Assembly (NCBI GenBank): GCA_946965045.2
Contig: OX337240.1
Span: forward strand, 1,488,001-1,552,000
Direction: 5' to 3'
Source of the DNA: Epithemia pelagica
Lineage: Eukaryota; Bacillariophyta; Bacillariophyceae; Surirellales; Surirellaceae
DNA: 64,000 nt
Shown: in pieces, positions 1-9,958 of the stretch
Layout of the letters: every line of letters begins with the position of its first letter
Numbering within the stretch: the first letter of the stretch is position 1
Notes under the pieces: generated by a model
What the model saw: only the letters and a program-made list of their open reading frames with translations
What the model was told of the DNA's origin: nothing
Databases searched by the model: none
Translations under genes and position numbers: made by a program

Positions 1-2399
1 GCTGGGAAAATCTTGGACATCTCCAGTTTCAGGGCTTTACGCCAATAATCCGTTCCAGTTTCACGATCAATCTGGAGAGCTCGTTCCACTGTTTTGGGCA
101 CCTCAATGCCGTATTTTTGGGATTGCCGCATGTATCTTGTAGTCTTTGCTGCTTTGATCAGCCTCGTTCTCCTTCGTAGAGTGAACGGTACCCACCATGC
201 AAACGCGGGTTCTTTTTCTAGTTTGTTCGCAACAGCATACTCAGCGACTTCGATAGGATACGATTCTTTGAGATCCTTCAGGGCCTCCCAACTTGAGGAG
301 CCGTCCTTCCATTTAATACATAAGAACCAGCCTCTCGTTGTCTTCTTCTTGTGTTTTCGTCCGTTCAATTCGAATTCGCCATCCGATATGGGCACAGCTG
401 TCTTGTCTGCTTTGTGATCGGTGATTTCCTCCACCATACGATACAAATTGCCCTCATCATCGAGTTGCTCGTAAATATTTTCGGCAATAAGATTTGCCGC
501 ATAGGACTGTACATGGCCATCGTCGAATTCAACTTCATAGAGGGTCGTATCCAGATAGGGATTTGTCGAGGCATGTCCGACGACCCGACCCTCTGCATCG
601 CGTTTCCTTCTTCTAACCGTCCCCTTTCGTTGGTCATCCCCAAGAGGCAGCATAACTTTAGCTGAAATGAGTTTATCGTATGCATCGGGTGCATAGGCAT
701 CGGCTTCTGGCATCCGAACATCTGGTTGTTCGTCATCTTCGTAGGCCTCAAAGGTAGGCGTGTCAGCCTCATTATCGTCTTCATCAGCGATGGGGATACC
801 GGCCATTCGATTCCCAAGGGCAGCTTTCAGGTTTTCCATATATAAAGCCTGCTGAGCTTTATGTGCGTCATCCATTTGTGATTCTCGGTGGATTGGCCAT
901 ACGGAGGTTCGATGAACTATCTTTCCTTTGTCAGTAAAGACTTTGGCACACATTGCCTGCCCAACGGTATGACTTGGTCCCAGCCAGCGGCCCAATTTGC
1001 GACCCTCAAAGCCAGGGTTACTATACCAAACAAAATCAAACCATCGATGTTCAACGAGGTGGGAAATATCTGGCGTATCGCCAGTGAGTTGCTGAATGGG
1101 CGGACCATTCACATTGCTTCCAAAACTCGTGTGGGAGCGTCGTTCCGCCATTAGCATGAGACAATGGTCCCACAACACAGCTGGAGCGTTACTACGCCTC
1201 ATTTCGCGTCGGTAGAGGCGCTTCAATTCTCTGATATTGGCCTCAGCCAGGTTTTGGTTTGGAGTCCAGGCTTCCACAGGTTTAATGCGGCATCCGTATT
1301 TGTGGGCTACCTTCCGAAATTCTTGCGAGGTTAATTCTGGCGCGTTGTCAGGAATTATATGGTTGAAAATGCCGTAACTGTCGAAGACAGATGGCAACGT
1401 TGTCGGAGCTTCGCTTTTCTTTCGCATAGGGACGAAATGGACCCAGCCAAAGTCTGTGGCAAAGATCTGCCCGCATGTATGTTGATCAAGCGATTTCGTC
1501 TCAGAAAACAGTGTATCGGTGTACACATCTGCTCTCAGTCGGCGATGCCGCAGTTGGTATGCCGTGTGTTTCAAACGGCGACTCCCTCCTTGATCAGTAA
1601 ACTCTCGGACACCCAACTGTGTCGTCTGCTGGAATGTCCGCTCAGCGCTAGGAAGTCCAATACTCCATCGCTGTGCCAATTCATCTGGACGTACTGTCCC
1701 CTTTCGCCTATGTCCAATATCTGATACATGGACATGAATGGCGCGATTATTCACTCGTAGTGTCTTTGTCATTGCAAGGTTGATCGTCCGCTCACGCTTT
1801 TCTTCTGAGGCGTTCACTTGTACTGAATCCCGGAGTGCCCTTTCATCAACGTCAGGTGTTGAGTCATTCGGTTGCCACTCAGGTCTTTCATTCGTCATGT
1901 CGATTCGGCAAGAAGGATCTATTGTTTCAATCTCTTCTTTCGTGGGCTTGCGCGTGCGGAATTGGCTTAGAACGCCAACAAGGTCGAGTGGAATGCGCAA
2001 TTCTCCCATTTCGTTGTCCCTTGCAATGATACTGTGGGATCGTTGGGTTCGGTCCCCTGCTTTCAAATATTTCAACGGAAAATCGTTGACTTCAATACCG
2101 GCCTCCCTCATTTGATTCGGGTTAAGGAGGCATTTGTCTTTTAATTGTGGTAGATGTAGAGCTTGATGAAAATAAAGAAGGAACGTTTGGCCTGTTTCCA
2201 GGTCGTCATATGCCAATACACCAGTAATTACACCGGCCTCTTTAATCTTGCCAAGACTCTCAACAAAACCACTGACATCAGCCGTATCTGTCTGATACAG
2301 AACATAGCATTCAGATCCCAGACAGCATGTATCCGCATGACTGTCGAGTTCACACCTGATTAGGGGAACTGAGATCTCACGAGAAGTTGTCGCAGACAT
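1..2399 (-). CDS. Ty1/copia-type retroelement pol, truncated by window edge (protease, integrase, chromodomain-like module, start of reverse transcriptase)
   Basis: Reading the minus strand from the ATG at 2399, the frame stays open without a stop to position 1, about 799 codons. Seen in order: an aspartic-protease motif LDSHADTCCLG near residues 18-28; an integrase core with first Asp in ATDFGW (codon 1452-1454), second Asp in IIPDNAPEL (1347-1349) and Glu in NLAEANIRELKR (1242-1244); a TLYEVEFDDG segment; a chromodomain-like stretch LCIKWKDGSSSWEALKD (about 225-336); then EVPKTVERAL and TGTDYWRKAL, where the copia reverse transcriptase begins. Integrase before RT is the copia order. No HHCC zinc motif is seen ahead of the integrase; ELAQRWSIGL and TTQLGVR take its place. 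A TGA (2409-2411) lies three codons upstream of this ATG in the same frame. RT, RNase H and the 3' LTR lie outside the window. Confidence 0.9.
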   Translation of the reverse strand, partial: MSATTSREISVPLIRCELDSHADTCCLGSECYVLYQTDTADVSGFVESLGKIKEAGVITGVLAYDDLETGQTFLLYFHQALHLPQLKDKCLLNPNQMREAGIEVNDFPLKYLKAGDRTQRSHSIIARDNEMGELRIPLDLVGVLSQFRTRKPTKEEIETIDPSCRIDMTNERPEWQPNDSTPDVDERALRDSVQVNASEEKRERTINLAMTKTLRVNNRAIHVHVSDIGHRRKGTVRPDELAQRWSIGLPSAERTFQQTTQLGVREFTDQGGSRRLKHTAYQLRHRRLRADVYTDTLFSETKSLDQHTCGQIFATDFGWVHFVPMRKKSEAPTTLPSVFDSYGIFNHIIPDNAPELTSQEFRKVAHKYGCRIKPVEAWTPNQNLAEANIRELKRLYRREMRRSNAPAVLWDHCLMLMAERRSHTSFGSNVNGPPIQQLTGDTPDISHLVEHRWFDFVWYSNPGFEGRKLGRWLGPSHTVGQAMCAKVFTDKGKIVHRTSVWPIHRESQMDDAHKAQQALYMENLKAALGNRMAGIPIADEDDNEADTPTFEAYEDDEQPDVRMPEADAYAPDAYDKLISAKVMLPLGDDQRKGTVRRRKRDAEGRVVGHASTNPYLDTTLYEVEFDDGHVQSYAANLIAENIYEQLDDEGNLYRMVEEITDHKADKTAVPISDGEFELNGRKHKKKTTRGWFLCIKWKDGSSSWEALKDLKESYPIEVAEYAVANKLEKEPAFAWWVPFTLRRRTRLIKAAKTTRYMRQSQKYGIEVPKTVERALQIDRETGTDYWRKALKLEMSKIFP

Positions 2400-2675
2400 C
2401 ACACTATGTCAAACGTTTCTCCTTTTACGTTGGCTCATGATAGCGCCGACACCCTTTGTGTCGTTATCGTGGCTCTCAGACGATTCATCCGAAATGTTGG
2501 GTGTTTCGTCTCCATCATTTTGACGAGGCTTCTCGTTGGGCTTGCTGGAAATAGCCCCAACTCCTCTTCGTTTATCACGCTTTTCTCTGGCGTCACGTAC
2601 TCTTTGACGTTCCTCGCCACTGAGCTTAGCCCATTCGTTGGGTTTATAATAGCGGTCTGTTATTTCTTTCTCTTT

Positions 2676-3836
2676 CTAGTTTTCATTTTTCTTATTATTC
2701 TTTCCACCACCTTTGTTGGGCGTGGAAGTAGATACACCAGAGATTCTTGCTTGTTTCCGACTTGCTGCGCTATAGGAAACCTTGCTATCAAGGACTTCCG
2801 CAAGGAAATTTGACGCATTCTCAAAGGTAGAGCGCAGAAATGGTGTTGCCAGGATTTGATTCTTGGCACTCTCAAGGCGAGAGTCAGAAGTTCCTGTCAT
2901 CAGGATTCTCACCTTTCGCTCTTCGCTTACGGTCTCTCCTGTTGATTCGAGATCCGTAAATGCTCGTTGGAGAGTTTCGATGTAACGCTCGTACGTGTAG
3001 TTACGCTTGGACCCGTCATAATAGGTGCTCTCAAGGATTTGATCAGCCTTAGCCCGAAGACGTGACTGAAAGGCATCGCCGAGATAGTGGGATTTGAGAG
3101 CTAAATAAGAGGCTCGTCCATTGCGAGTGCGTGCAAAAGACATCACCCAACCCCAGCCAGGGCCATCATGTGTAACATGGCGGATCGTCTCCCATACAGC
3201 AATCATGTCCGTTGTAGCTGTTGGGCCTTCATGTGATGCTCGACGAATCATCTCAGATAGAATGGTTGGTGTTCCAAAGCCATTCGGATCAGTTGCTTCT
3301 GGTTCCACAACAGGATTCGCTCGTACATATGCGGCAAGTGGAATGCCACTCACTCCACGTTTGCGTTCGAAGTAATTGTCCAAATCCTCTAGGACAACGC
3401 GAATATTGTCTACACTGGTGAGTTTCCCAGGTAGTTCGACATCATTGTCGTATTCGTCTTCAGCTTCCTTGAATCGATAGAGCAGATTCAGGTCATTCAT
3501 CGTTGGTGGAACCGCAGCGAAGGTGCGGTTTATTTTCCCGATATGCACGATATAATAACGAAGCATCTTCAGTTTCTTCTCGACCAGGTGTCCAATGAGC
3601 ACTCCTGGATTAGCAATCATTGCTGGCACACCAGCTGGATCTGGGTTCAGGATGAGGCCACCCGGTTTACGGGCATTGGTACAAATTTCAGCGACATCTG
3701 CTTTGCTAAGAGCCTCAAAATCATAGACGGAGGTTAGACCTTGCCCGTTGATTGCAGTACGAACTGCTGGATCGGTGATCTGCAATACAACGTCCATGTA
3801 GACGTTGAGCAGTTGCATAGGATTGGCGGCTGCCAT
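2676..3836 (-). CDS. gag-like capsid protein of the same copia-type retroelement
   Basis: The first ATG is at 3836 (MAAANPMQLLNVYMD), giving 386 residues; the frame extends upstream to 3917 only through a non-ATG codon. No zinc knuckle is visible, and the C-terminus is a basic tail (GGGKNNKKNEN). It lies directly upstream of the pol frame and in the same frame. A TAG (2676-2678) ends it, a further 88 sense codons stay open (KPNEWAKLSGEERQRVRD, then acidic repeats around GVGAI), then a TGA (2409-2411) precedes pol. These codons look like the natural gag tail, so I infer that the two stops are lesions in a formerly continuous Gag-Pol. Identification as gag rests mainly on position, basic tail and length. 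Confidence 0.75.
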   Translation of the reverse strand: MAAANPMQLLNVYMDVVLQITDPAVRTAINGQGLTSVYDFEALSKADVAEICTNARKPGGLILNPDPAGVPAMIANPGVLIGHLVEKKLKMLRYYIVHIGKINRTFAAVPPTMNDLNLLYRFKEAEDEYDNDVELPGKLTSVDNIRVVLEDLDNYFERKRGVSGIPLAAYVRANPVVEPEATDPNGFGTPTILSEMIRRASHEGPTATTDMIAVWETIRHVTHDGPGWGWVMSFARTRNGRASYLALKSHYLGDAFQSRLRAKADQILESTYYDGSKRNYTYERYIETLQRAFTDLESTGETVSEERKVRILMTGTSDSRLESAKNQILATPFLRSTFENASNFLAEVLDSKVSYSAASRKQARISGVSTSTPNKGGGKNNKKNEN

Positions 3837-4971
3837 GGTTGCGAGGACTCTCTTTCTTTTTCGGACTCGTTCAGACTTTCCAGCGAAGTGAGGTTTTCTT
3901 CTTTGGGGAATTTTCACGTCATGGTCTCAGTTCTACTTGCGAGCGAGCGGTAGAATCGGAGTTGGAGAGCTTGCATGGTGTGCTAGGACGGCGCACGTCA
4001 TTTAAGTAATGAACATGTCCGTATAGCTGCATCCTCAACGGCAGGATGTTCGGCGCGTCCGCCATTGCCCGGTGTGTGCGCATACGCGGACCACACACCA
4101 CATTCATCCATCTCGAGCCCCGTTGCAGGCGAGATATTATTGAGATGAACGGGAGTACAGGTGTCCAACCTTGGGCAGTCATTCTTCCAAGCGAATGATC
4201 TAGATATTTCGCGACCTTCCCAGGCCATGGTGGGTATAGCATCTCATTAGTCATTGCATTGTGGGTCTGATAAACCAAATTACGATCGTGTGTCTAAGTG
4301 AAAAACTGAAATAGTGAGCTATAAGCTACGCGTCCCTCATGGGTTAGCTACTCGCCCAAAATTCGCTTAATATCAGTCGCCTTTCTTGAATGGATATGGG
4401 CGAAATTGGAAATTGGCCGGAACTTTGCTGGCAAGTTGGAAGTTGGTTGGTACCCATTTAGGCCCCAACGAAGATCATGCCCACGTACTCGCACGAGTAT
4501 TGTACGCACGAATCTGGTCTCGCGGGAGTGTTGGTCATATGCCCTGAATGGCATGATCATTTCCCGGTCATATTAAATGACTTTTATCATATCAGAAAGA
4601 CTGATACAATCTCATTGGGTCTTGATCATTATTTTGGCAACTTTCTTTTTTTAAAGTACACACTTGCACTCATATTTTTCAGTACTCAACCAGCTTGCTT
4701 TTTGCTGTCCCTTGCCCCCCAGGATCCACGATACAATACGAGTACTCGTTACCCTCATTATTTGAGTATGAGTAGGAGTATTGGCATCTGGGAACTGTGA
4801 ATCTTCATGCTTCCCAATCGTGAGTGTCTTGATAAATCTCAACACAGGTGATGTACCAATTGGCGCTTCGAACGACTGGTAGCCCTCCCCAGCCCATGCC
4901 CTTCATTGTTCCTGATTTCAGTCATAAAATTGATAGAGATCCAAACGAGATTGCCCTCAACCCGTTCAACG
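3837..4971. other. Leader/LTR zone of the minus-strand retroelement, then intergenic DNA
   Basis: Upstream of gag on the minus strand the 5' leader and 5' LTR should lie here, but the 3' LTR is outside the window, so LTR ends cannot be defined by comparison. The stretch at 4263-4277, read on the minus strand, is TGGTTTATCAGACCC, which loosely resembles a primer site complementary to an initiator tRNA 3' end; no CA dinucleotide sits next to it, so this is weak. No convincing gene is seen. Confidence 0.35.
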
Positions 4972-5742
4972 ATGCTTGTCAACCAACGATCCGCCTACGC
5001 CAAGGCTGAAGCCATTGCTGCCAAGGAAATGCGCAGGAAGGCATTGCGTGAAAAGAAACAAAAGCTTCTCGAAGAAAGTAGCTGTTGCAACTCTGACGAG
5101 TGTACCACTTCTACTACGTTCTCGGAAAGTACAAGCCTCGTATCATGTCCATCCTCTCCCTTGTTGACGAGTCGAAAGCCATCCATTATTGGGTCCCCCA
5201 AGAAGGCAGGAAAAGAGAATTCCATGCTGCGCCGTCGCCAAGATTTGGAAGAACAAGCAGATGCTCTGTTGCAAGGCATCCGTCGTGAGATGAAAGCTCT
5301 TCGTCAGTTCAAGGTTGATTTCCAAGCCGTCATTGAGGTTCATGTTGACCGGGCCAAGGCACGTCATATCGCTCAAAATAGAACTGGAGCTTTGATTTCC
5401 TTGCGACGAATTAAAAGAACGCAAATGGAATTGCTGCATCTGGATGAAGCTATGGTTTACCTCTGTGAACAGGAGGCTAAGATTGGAAATGTCCTCAAGT
5501 CTCAGAGCAATGAGAAGAATGCTATGTACTGCAAGGAACTTGAAGACTTGTGCAAGATGAAGATTTCGGATCATGTGGCCCAGGTCAAACAAATGTTGGC
5601 ATCCACATCATCTTCGCTGGAATCTATGTCTAGCACTGGTGAAAAGAAAGATTGCTCTTCCTCTGAGGAATGCTCAGACGAGGACCTATTTCAAGAATTT
5701 GCTTCGATGCTTTCAGAAGCCGCCGCAAGTCCAAGTCAGTAG
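4972..5742 (+). CDS. Unrecognised coiled-coil protein, 256 residues
   Basis: The frame opens upstream, but the ATG at 4972 (MLVNQRSAYAKAEAIAAKEM) begins the part with coding character and is chosen as the start. Residues 10-35 are a highly charged helix (AKEMRRKALREKKQKL). A Ser/Thr/Cys-rich linker follows (about 36-80) with GSPKKAGKEN, then a long predicted helical region (about 85-200) with RRQDLEEQADALLQGIRREM and ALISLRRIKRTQMELLHLDEA, and an acidic Ser-rich tail (SSSEECSDEDLFQEF). The middle helices vaguely recall the helical core of Snf7/CHMP ESCRT-III proteins, but no diagnostic motif supports this. I do not recognise the family. No signal peptide or membrane segment is seen. Confidence 0.65.
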   Translation: MLVNQRSAYAKAEAIAAKEMRRKALREKKQKLLEESSCCNSDECTTSTTFSESTSLVSCPSSPLLTSRKPSIIGSPKKAGKENSMLRRRQDLEEQADALLQGIRREMKALRQFKVDFQAVIEVHVDRAKARHIAQNRTGALISLRRIKRTQMELLHLDEAMVYLCEQEAKIGNVLKSQSNEKNAMYCKELEDLCKMKISDHVAQVKQMLASTSSSLESMSSTGEKKDCSSSEECSDEDLFQEFASMLSEAAASPSQ

Positions 5743-6483
5743 ACATATCCCCTACAATCTTTCGTATCCTTCCACACATGGACAAAACAACATACTTCGA
5801 TTTTGATTTCAATTTTGACAATCGCTCCACGTCGAGCCACACGCCCAAGAACACTTGATGTATTGACGGATTATGTTTATTCCATGTTTACAATGCCCAT
5901 ACAAATCAATTCTTCAAATGAGAAGAGGGAGAAGATTCAATGTTCGTGATGGATCCCAAAGCCCTACTCCCAAGATTGTTTTGCCTCTCTTCTCTTCTGA
6001 AATTGGTATTCTCATCTATCTATTCCCCTATTAGTATCTGAAAAATCATGGTTCACGTTGCCAATTGCGACTGACATTTGTAGAACATCGGAATTATATC
6101 GAAGTGATGTTGCAGTCAAGACTCCCCCTCTCCCAACCAAGTTGAACAAGTCCTGTGGCTATACCAATACGAGTGTATAGTGGTAGGGAAATATGAAATC
6201 TTAACTGTACTACGAGAGTAGAGTACGGAAAATACTCTGGGGGCAAGATCATCCACTGCCCTCTGATTGATGCTCGTATCCCCGCTTAAACCAGCCGACT
6301 CGGGGATATTGCGCGCGACACTTCTGCGATTGCGCTCGCAACAACAACACGCCACAGTCCCTGCGCAAAAGAAAGGAAGCAATTCTGGATTCTGGACTCT
6401 GGACAGGAGGAAACCGACGTCTACGAGTACGTCTTGGCATTACGAGCTGAATTACTTAATCTGCTGGTGTATTTGACCGAATC
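5743..6483. other. Intergenic, no gene seen
   Basis: Short AT-rich spacer between the coiled-coil gene and the ELOF1 gene. It should hold the 3' end of the former and the promoter of the latter. Nothing else supportable is seen. Confidence 0.5.
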
Positions 6484-7128
6484 ATGGGGAGAAGGGCAAA
6501 AAAACAAGCGGTATGTACGAGAGGACCCACCGGAGGAGTATGCTACGTGCCTTCCACTGTTGCTTTGTTTGATCAACAGGTGCTGATTCTATACCCTCAT
6601 CCGTCAACGAAACTAACCAACTTCTCCCTCTCTCTGACTCCTGTTTTCGATTCCTTCTTTTGTGCATCACAGGTCGTTACAAAAAAGAAACCTAAATTGG
6701 CGAAACTATTCAAATGCCCGTTCTGTTCCAATGATGAAGCTGTGGAATGCAAAATGGACTTCAAAATGAATATTGGAAGTTTGAGCTGCCGCATTTGTGG
6801 AGCTGCGTATCAGATGCCGATTCATCATTTGCATGAACCGATTGATGTGTTTAGTGAATGGTTGGATGATTGCGAAGCAGCTGCCAATCCGCATCGAAAT
6901 GCCGCCGCCAATTCTGCTACCGATGCTGCTGCGCCGCAATATGCCGAAGAGGGAGAAGATGAACTTCTCGACGACGACGATGACGAATTGCAAGGATCAG
7001 GGTTATCGGGACCAGCACGGGCACAATCCAACAAAAAACCAGCCGCAGCCTCCAACAGCAAATCTTCAAACAACAACAGGTCCATTGATTTAGGGTTGTC
7101 GTCCGATGAGGACGATGACGATGAATAG
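6484..7128 (+). CDS. ELOF1: Transcription elongation factor 1 homolog (ELOF1/Elf1), one intron
   Basis: Exon 1 is 6484-6510 (MGRRAKKQA), the intron is 6511-6672 (GTATGT...CACAG, 162 nt) and exon 2 is 6673-7128, giving a 160-residue product. It has the Elf1 signature: basic N-terminus MGRR, a four-Cys zinc ribbon with CPFC and CRIC, the segment PIHHLHEPIDVFSEWLDDCE, then an acidic C-terminal tail. Elf1 proteins bind elongating RNA polymerase II near downstream DNA and act in transcription through chromatin and in transcription-coupled repair. Metazoan ELOF1 is about 83 residues; the Ala-rich and Asp/Glu-rich tail makes this one longer, as in yeasts. The intron is a multiple of three and has no in-frame stop, so an unspliced reading is also open; the spliced form matches the family. 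Confidence 0.93.
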   Translation: MGRRAKKQAVCTRGPTGGVCYVPSTVALFDQQVLILYPHPSTKLTNFSLSLTPVFDSFFCASQVVTKKKPKLAKLFKCPFCSNDEAVECKMDFKMNIGSLSCRICGAAYQMPIHHLHEPIDVFSEWLDDCEAAANPHRNAAANSATDAAAPQYAEEGEDELLDDDDDELQGSGLSGPARAQSNKKPAAASNSKSSNNNRSIDLGLSSDEDDDDE

Positions 7129-7429
7129 CAGCAGCTCACAACTATCCACTCTTTCTTGCCTGTCAAAATGACAGCAGAGGATGGATTCTTTTGCTAGCTT
7201 GCTACTGTGCTTATAGTCTCTCTACATAACCTTGTTAAAGGGAGTATTTCTTGTGGGGAAAAAACAAAGATCTCTGTCGACTGCGGTTGGCATACATTTG
7301 GCATCTTGGTGACAGTAAGACTTTATGGGACACATTAAATTTTCCGTATGTTCTTAAGTCGTGAAAGTGTATGGTCCAGCAGATTGGTTGTATACTGCTT
7401 AAGACATCCTCGTGTGTGGCCGTTTCTGT
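7129..7429. other. Short convergent intergenic spacer
   Basis: Spacer between the 3' end of ELOF1 (plus) and the 3' end of the fucosyltransferase (minus). It should hold both transcript ends. No gene seen. Confidence 0.5.
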
Positions 7430-9358
7430 TCATTCGTACTGTGGGAGGAGCACTTTGTTGCATTCACCCTTGTCTCTCCACCATTGGGCAATGCTTCTGT
7501 ACGAGGAGGCTGCATCTTGATGGCTCTTGTTGGGCCGATCATTCGTGTCATGAAGTTTCTCACACAGTCGACAAAAGGACTGTGCAAAGTTTGCCATTCG
7601 ATCGGCCTTGTCAAATGACTGGGGACTCAGTGAGTAGTGGTCTTTCCACCAAAAATAAGACAAGTACTCTGTAGGATGGTTCGCCAAGTAATGGAGCTGG
7701 GCCGCCAATTGTTTTGGGGAAATAACTTTTGGATCTTCTCTTGTTTGATTGCGTGCTTTTTTGCCACCCAACAGTGCCGATTGATTTTCATGGTCCATAA
7801 TGTTAATGTATGAATGCGGGGGAGCTACATGGCGGTAATTCGCTTGTCCCATGACGATGACCACCATTTTGTGCATGCGCGCAAATAACTTTTCTGTCAC
7901 ATAATCATTGCAAAAGGCATTTTCAAAACCCAAATAGAATTTAAAGTCCCGTTCCACCTCCTCAAAGACGGACTGATCACTGTAATTCTTCCGAGTAATC
8001 CCGGCCTTGGACTCCGTAGTCCTTTTGTCGGACGGGCGACGTCCAACAAAACTACCATTTCTGGAATCTCCACAATAACCCAAAACCGTCACATTAATAT
8101 ACTTTTGCAATTCCTGGACGTATTCTTCTCGGTGCGAATGGGTGTTGCAATTCGAGACAACCCATGCCACTTGACCGGGTCGATTCGCCAAGGCATGAAA
8201 CTCCTTAGGACGATGCGGCAGACTTTGTCGAAAGGCCGATGCATTGTAGGGTATCCAGTCACCCTCCTCACGCAATCGGGGATAGAAGGTGTCGGTGGAG
8301 GAGACAACCGAAGTGGACCGATCCTGCTCTTGTCGATTTCCACCTCCAGTACGACCGGTCGACAACCGCTGCGACGCTTGTTCTTGAAACCATCCATACG
8401 GTCGTGGAATATCACTGTCCCAACGGTACGTCATGGTCCAATTGAAAAAGTGAGGATCGTCAAAGTGAGTGGTTTGCAAGTACCGATTTTGATTGTGGAG
8501 AGGACTTTCCATGTGTACCAAGACAAAGCGTTGATGGGGACGTCGCCACACTTGTGAAGTCGCGGCTCTATCCGCCCCTTCCCCCAATGGATGGAACAAG
8601 ACGGCATCAAATTGGGAGAGATTGTACCTATGTCGATCCTCGTATCGAACCGTCCTATAGTAACAATCCTGGACTGGACAGGCAGCGTCGATAAAGGGTG
8701 CTTCACCCGATGATCCAGGCAGCACACCCACATATCTGTTTTGCCGAGGCGTGGTCGAATAAAAGGCAATGAATTTGGTTTGATTGGTTCGTCGGTATTG
8801 GTGTAAATCAATAACGGATGGTACTGGTGGGCCTTGAATGGTTGGTCGTGGGATGAAATGCCTCTTGTGTGATTGAGCATGTCGTAACAAAGAAATGCCG
8901 TTCCCCTGGCCAAACAAGGGTTGAGCTCCCTCTGAAAGGCTGTGTTTTTGGCGGTCCGATCGATTGGTTTGAGAGACTGATGTCAGTGTCAGTCTTTCTC
9001 GTTCCGTGTCACTGTTCTGCATGGAGTCATTGTTTTTCACGTAGTTTATTGTGACATTGGTTTTAGTGGTTTCCACATGAAGTTTGTGCTGAGTGGTTTC
9101 CGGCGCTCGAACTCCCGTTGTGAAGGTTATATCACCTGTCGGGTATTCCGTTGTGAAACCAAGAGCAAGGTTTCGAGAAACCAAAGACATGGAAGATACC
9201 AATGACCAGGCACTCAACGACCCAATCAACCACACACAAAGGCTCTGTCGCCACGCCGAACCACAGCGACGACGACAAGTATTCTTGGTGGTCGGATCAT
9301 CTCCTGCTGCCAATGGAGTGTGCAAAAGTTTTACATGGATCGTGCGGCTCGTTGTCAT
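7430..9358 (-). CDS. Alpha-1,3-fucosyltransferase family protein (GT10), type II membrane protein
   Basis: The 642-residue protein starts at the ATG at 9358. A short cytosolic tail is followed by one hydrophobic signal-anchor (about residues 38-62, LCVWLIGSLSAWSL), a low-complexity stem, and a C-terminal catalytic region. GT10 hallmarks are the donor-binding motif FYLGFENAFCNDYVTEKLF (from about residue 474), the APPHSYINIMD segment, FNWTMTYRWDSDIPRPYGWF, and VAWVVSNCNTHSHREEYVQEL. These enzymes transfer fucose from GDP-fucose to N-glycan GlcNAc or related acceptors in the Golgi lumen; the type II topology agrees. The acceptor cannot be read from sequence. Several N-x-S/T sites are present. 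It is longer than usual for the family because of the stem. Confidence 0.92.
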   Translation of the reverse strand: MTTSRTIHVKLLHTPLAAGDDPTTKNTCRRRCGSAWRQSLCVWLIGSLSAWSLVSSMSLVSRNLALGFTTEYPTGDITFTTGVRAPETTQHKLHVETTKTNVTINYVKNNDSMQNSDTERERLTLTSVSQTNRSDRQKHSLSEGAQPLFGQGNGISLLRHAQSHKRHFIPRPTIQGPPVPSVIDLHQYRRTNQTKFIAFYSTTPRQNRYVGVLPGSSGEAPFIDAACPVQDCYYRTVRYEDRHRYNLSQFDAVLFHPLGEGADRAATSQVWRRPHQRFVLVHMESPLHNQNRYLQTTHFDDPHFFNWTMTYRWDSDIPRPYGWFQEQASQRLSTGRTGGGNRQEQDRSTSVVSSTDTFYPRLREEGDWIPYNASAFRQSLPHRPKEFHALANRPGQVAWVVSNCNTHSHREEYVQELQKYINVTVLGYCGDSRNGSFVGRRPSDKRTTESKAGITRKNYSDQSVFEEVERDFKFYLGFENAFCNDYVTEKLFARMHKMVVIVMGQANYRHVAPPHSYINIMDHENQSALLGGKKARNQTREDPKVISPKQLAAQLHYLANHPTEYLSYFWWKDHYSLSPQSFDKADRMANFAQSFCRLCEKLHDTNDRPNKSHQDAASSYRSIAQWWRDKGECNKVLLPQYE

Positions 9359-9958
9359 TGGTTCGTCACCTTTTCGTCCGTTCGCGCAAGTGTGTTGTTG
9401 TTTCCCCTATATTCCACGGCGAACTGCTCTACTAGCGATTGCATAGGTTTCCAGGTTCCGAGGAAGCAGCAAATGATGACTCGCGCCCCCGTTGGTCTCT
9501 ACTCAAAGAGACAAGAGAACGGCGTCGTTATCGGCAACACTGTTGATGATGAGAAAATGTGAGATCGACCGTTGGAACGAAATTTTAACAGAGACCCTAC
9601 CAGTATCTTTTCCCAATCTAACACAAACCTTGGCCTGGTCGCTGGAGTGTCGCAGAATTGCATGAGTACTTCCGAATTGTGTCTTTTGTCATTTTTATGC
9701 GTGAACAGAAGTGAGAGCTGTATTGTATTGCTTCCATTACCTTTACCCTATATACTCTCATCTCTTGCACCGTTTCCTCTTGACAGGTGTGTGGCAGACT
9801 GAACCTCTAAAGGGATGCCAGATGCCAGTTTCTTTTTCTTGAACTCTTTGGGTTCGAAGAAGGATCGTTTTCTCTCGCCGCTGTTTCTTCGTCGTGACTC
9901 GGTTTCATCTTTTCAGGTTGTACGTTGTTATATCAAAAGACGGCTATCGGTCGCTTCC
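9359..9958. other. Intergenic, no gene seen
   Basis: Region between the start of the fucosyltransferase and the end of the next minus-strand gene. Short open frames here have no recognisable character. The fucosyltransferase promoter should lie at its left end. Confidence 0.45.

Noticed and set aside
365-817. 150-residue minus-strand frame at the left edge
   Set aside because: It is an alternative frame inside the retroelement pol, whose true frame gives recognisable integrase C-terminal and chromodomain-like sequence.
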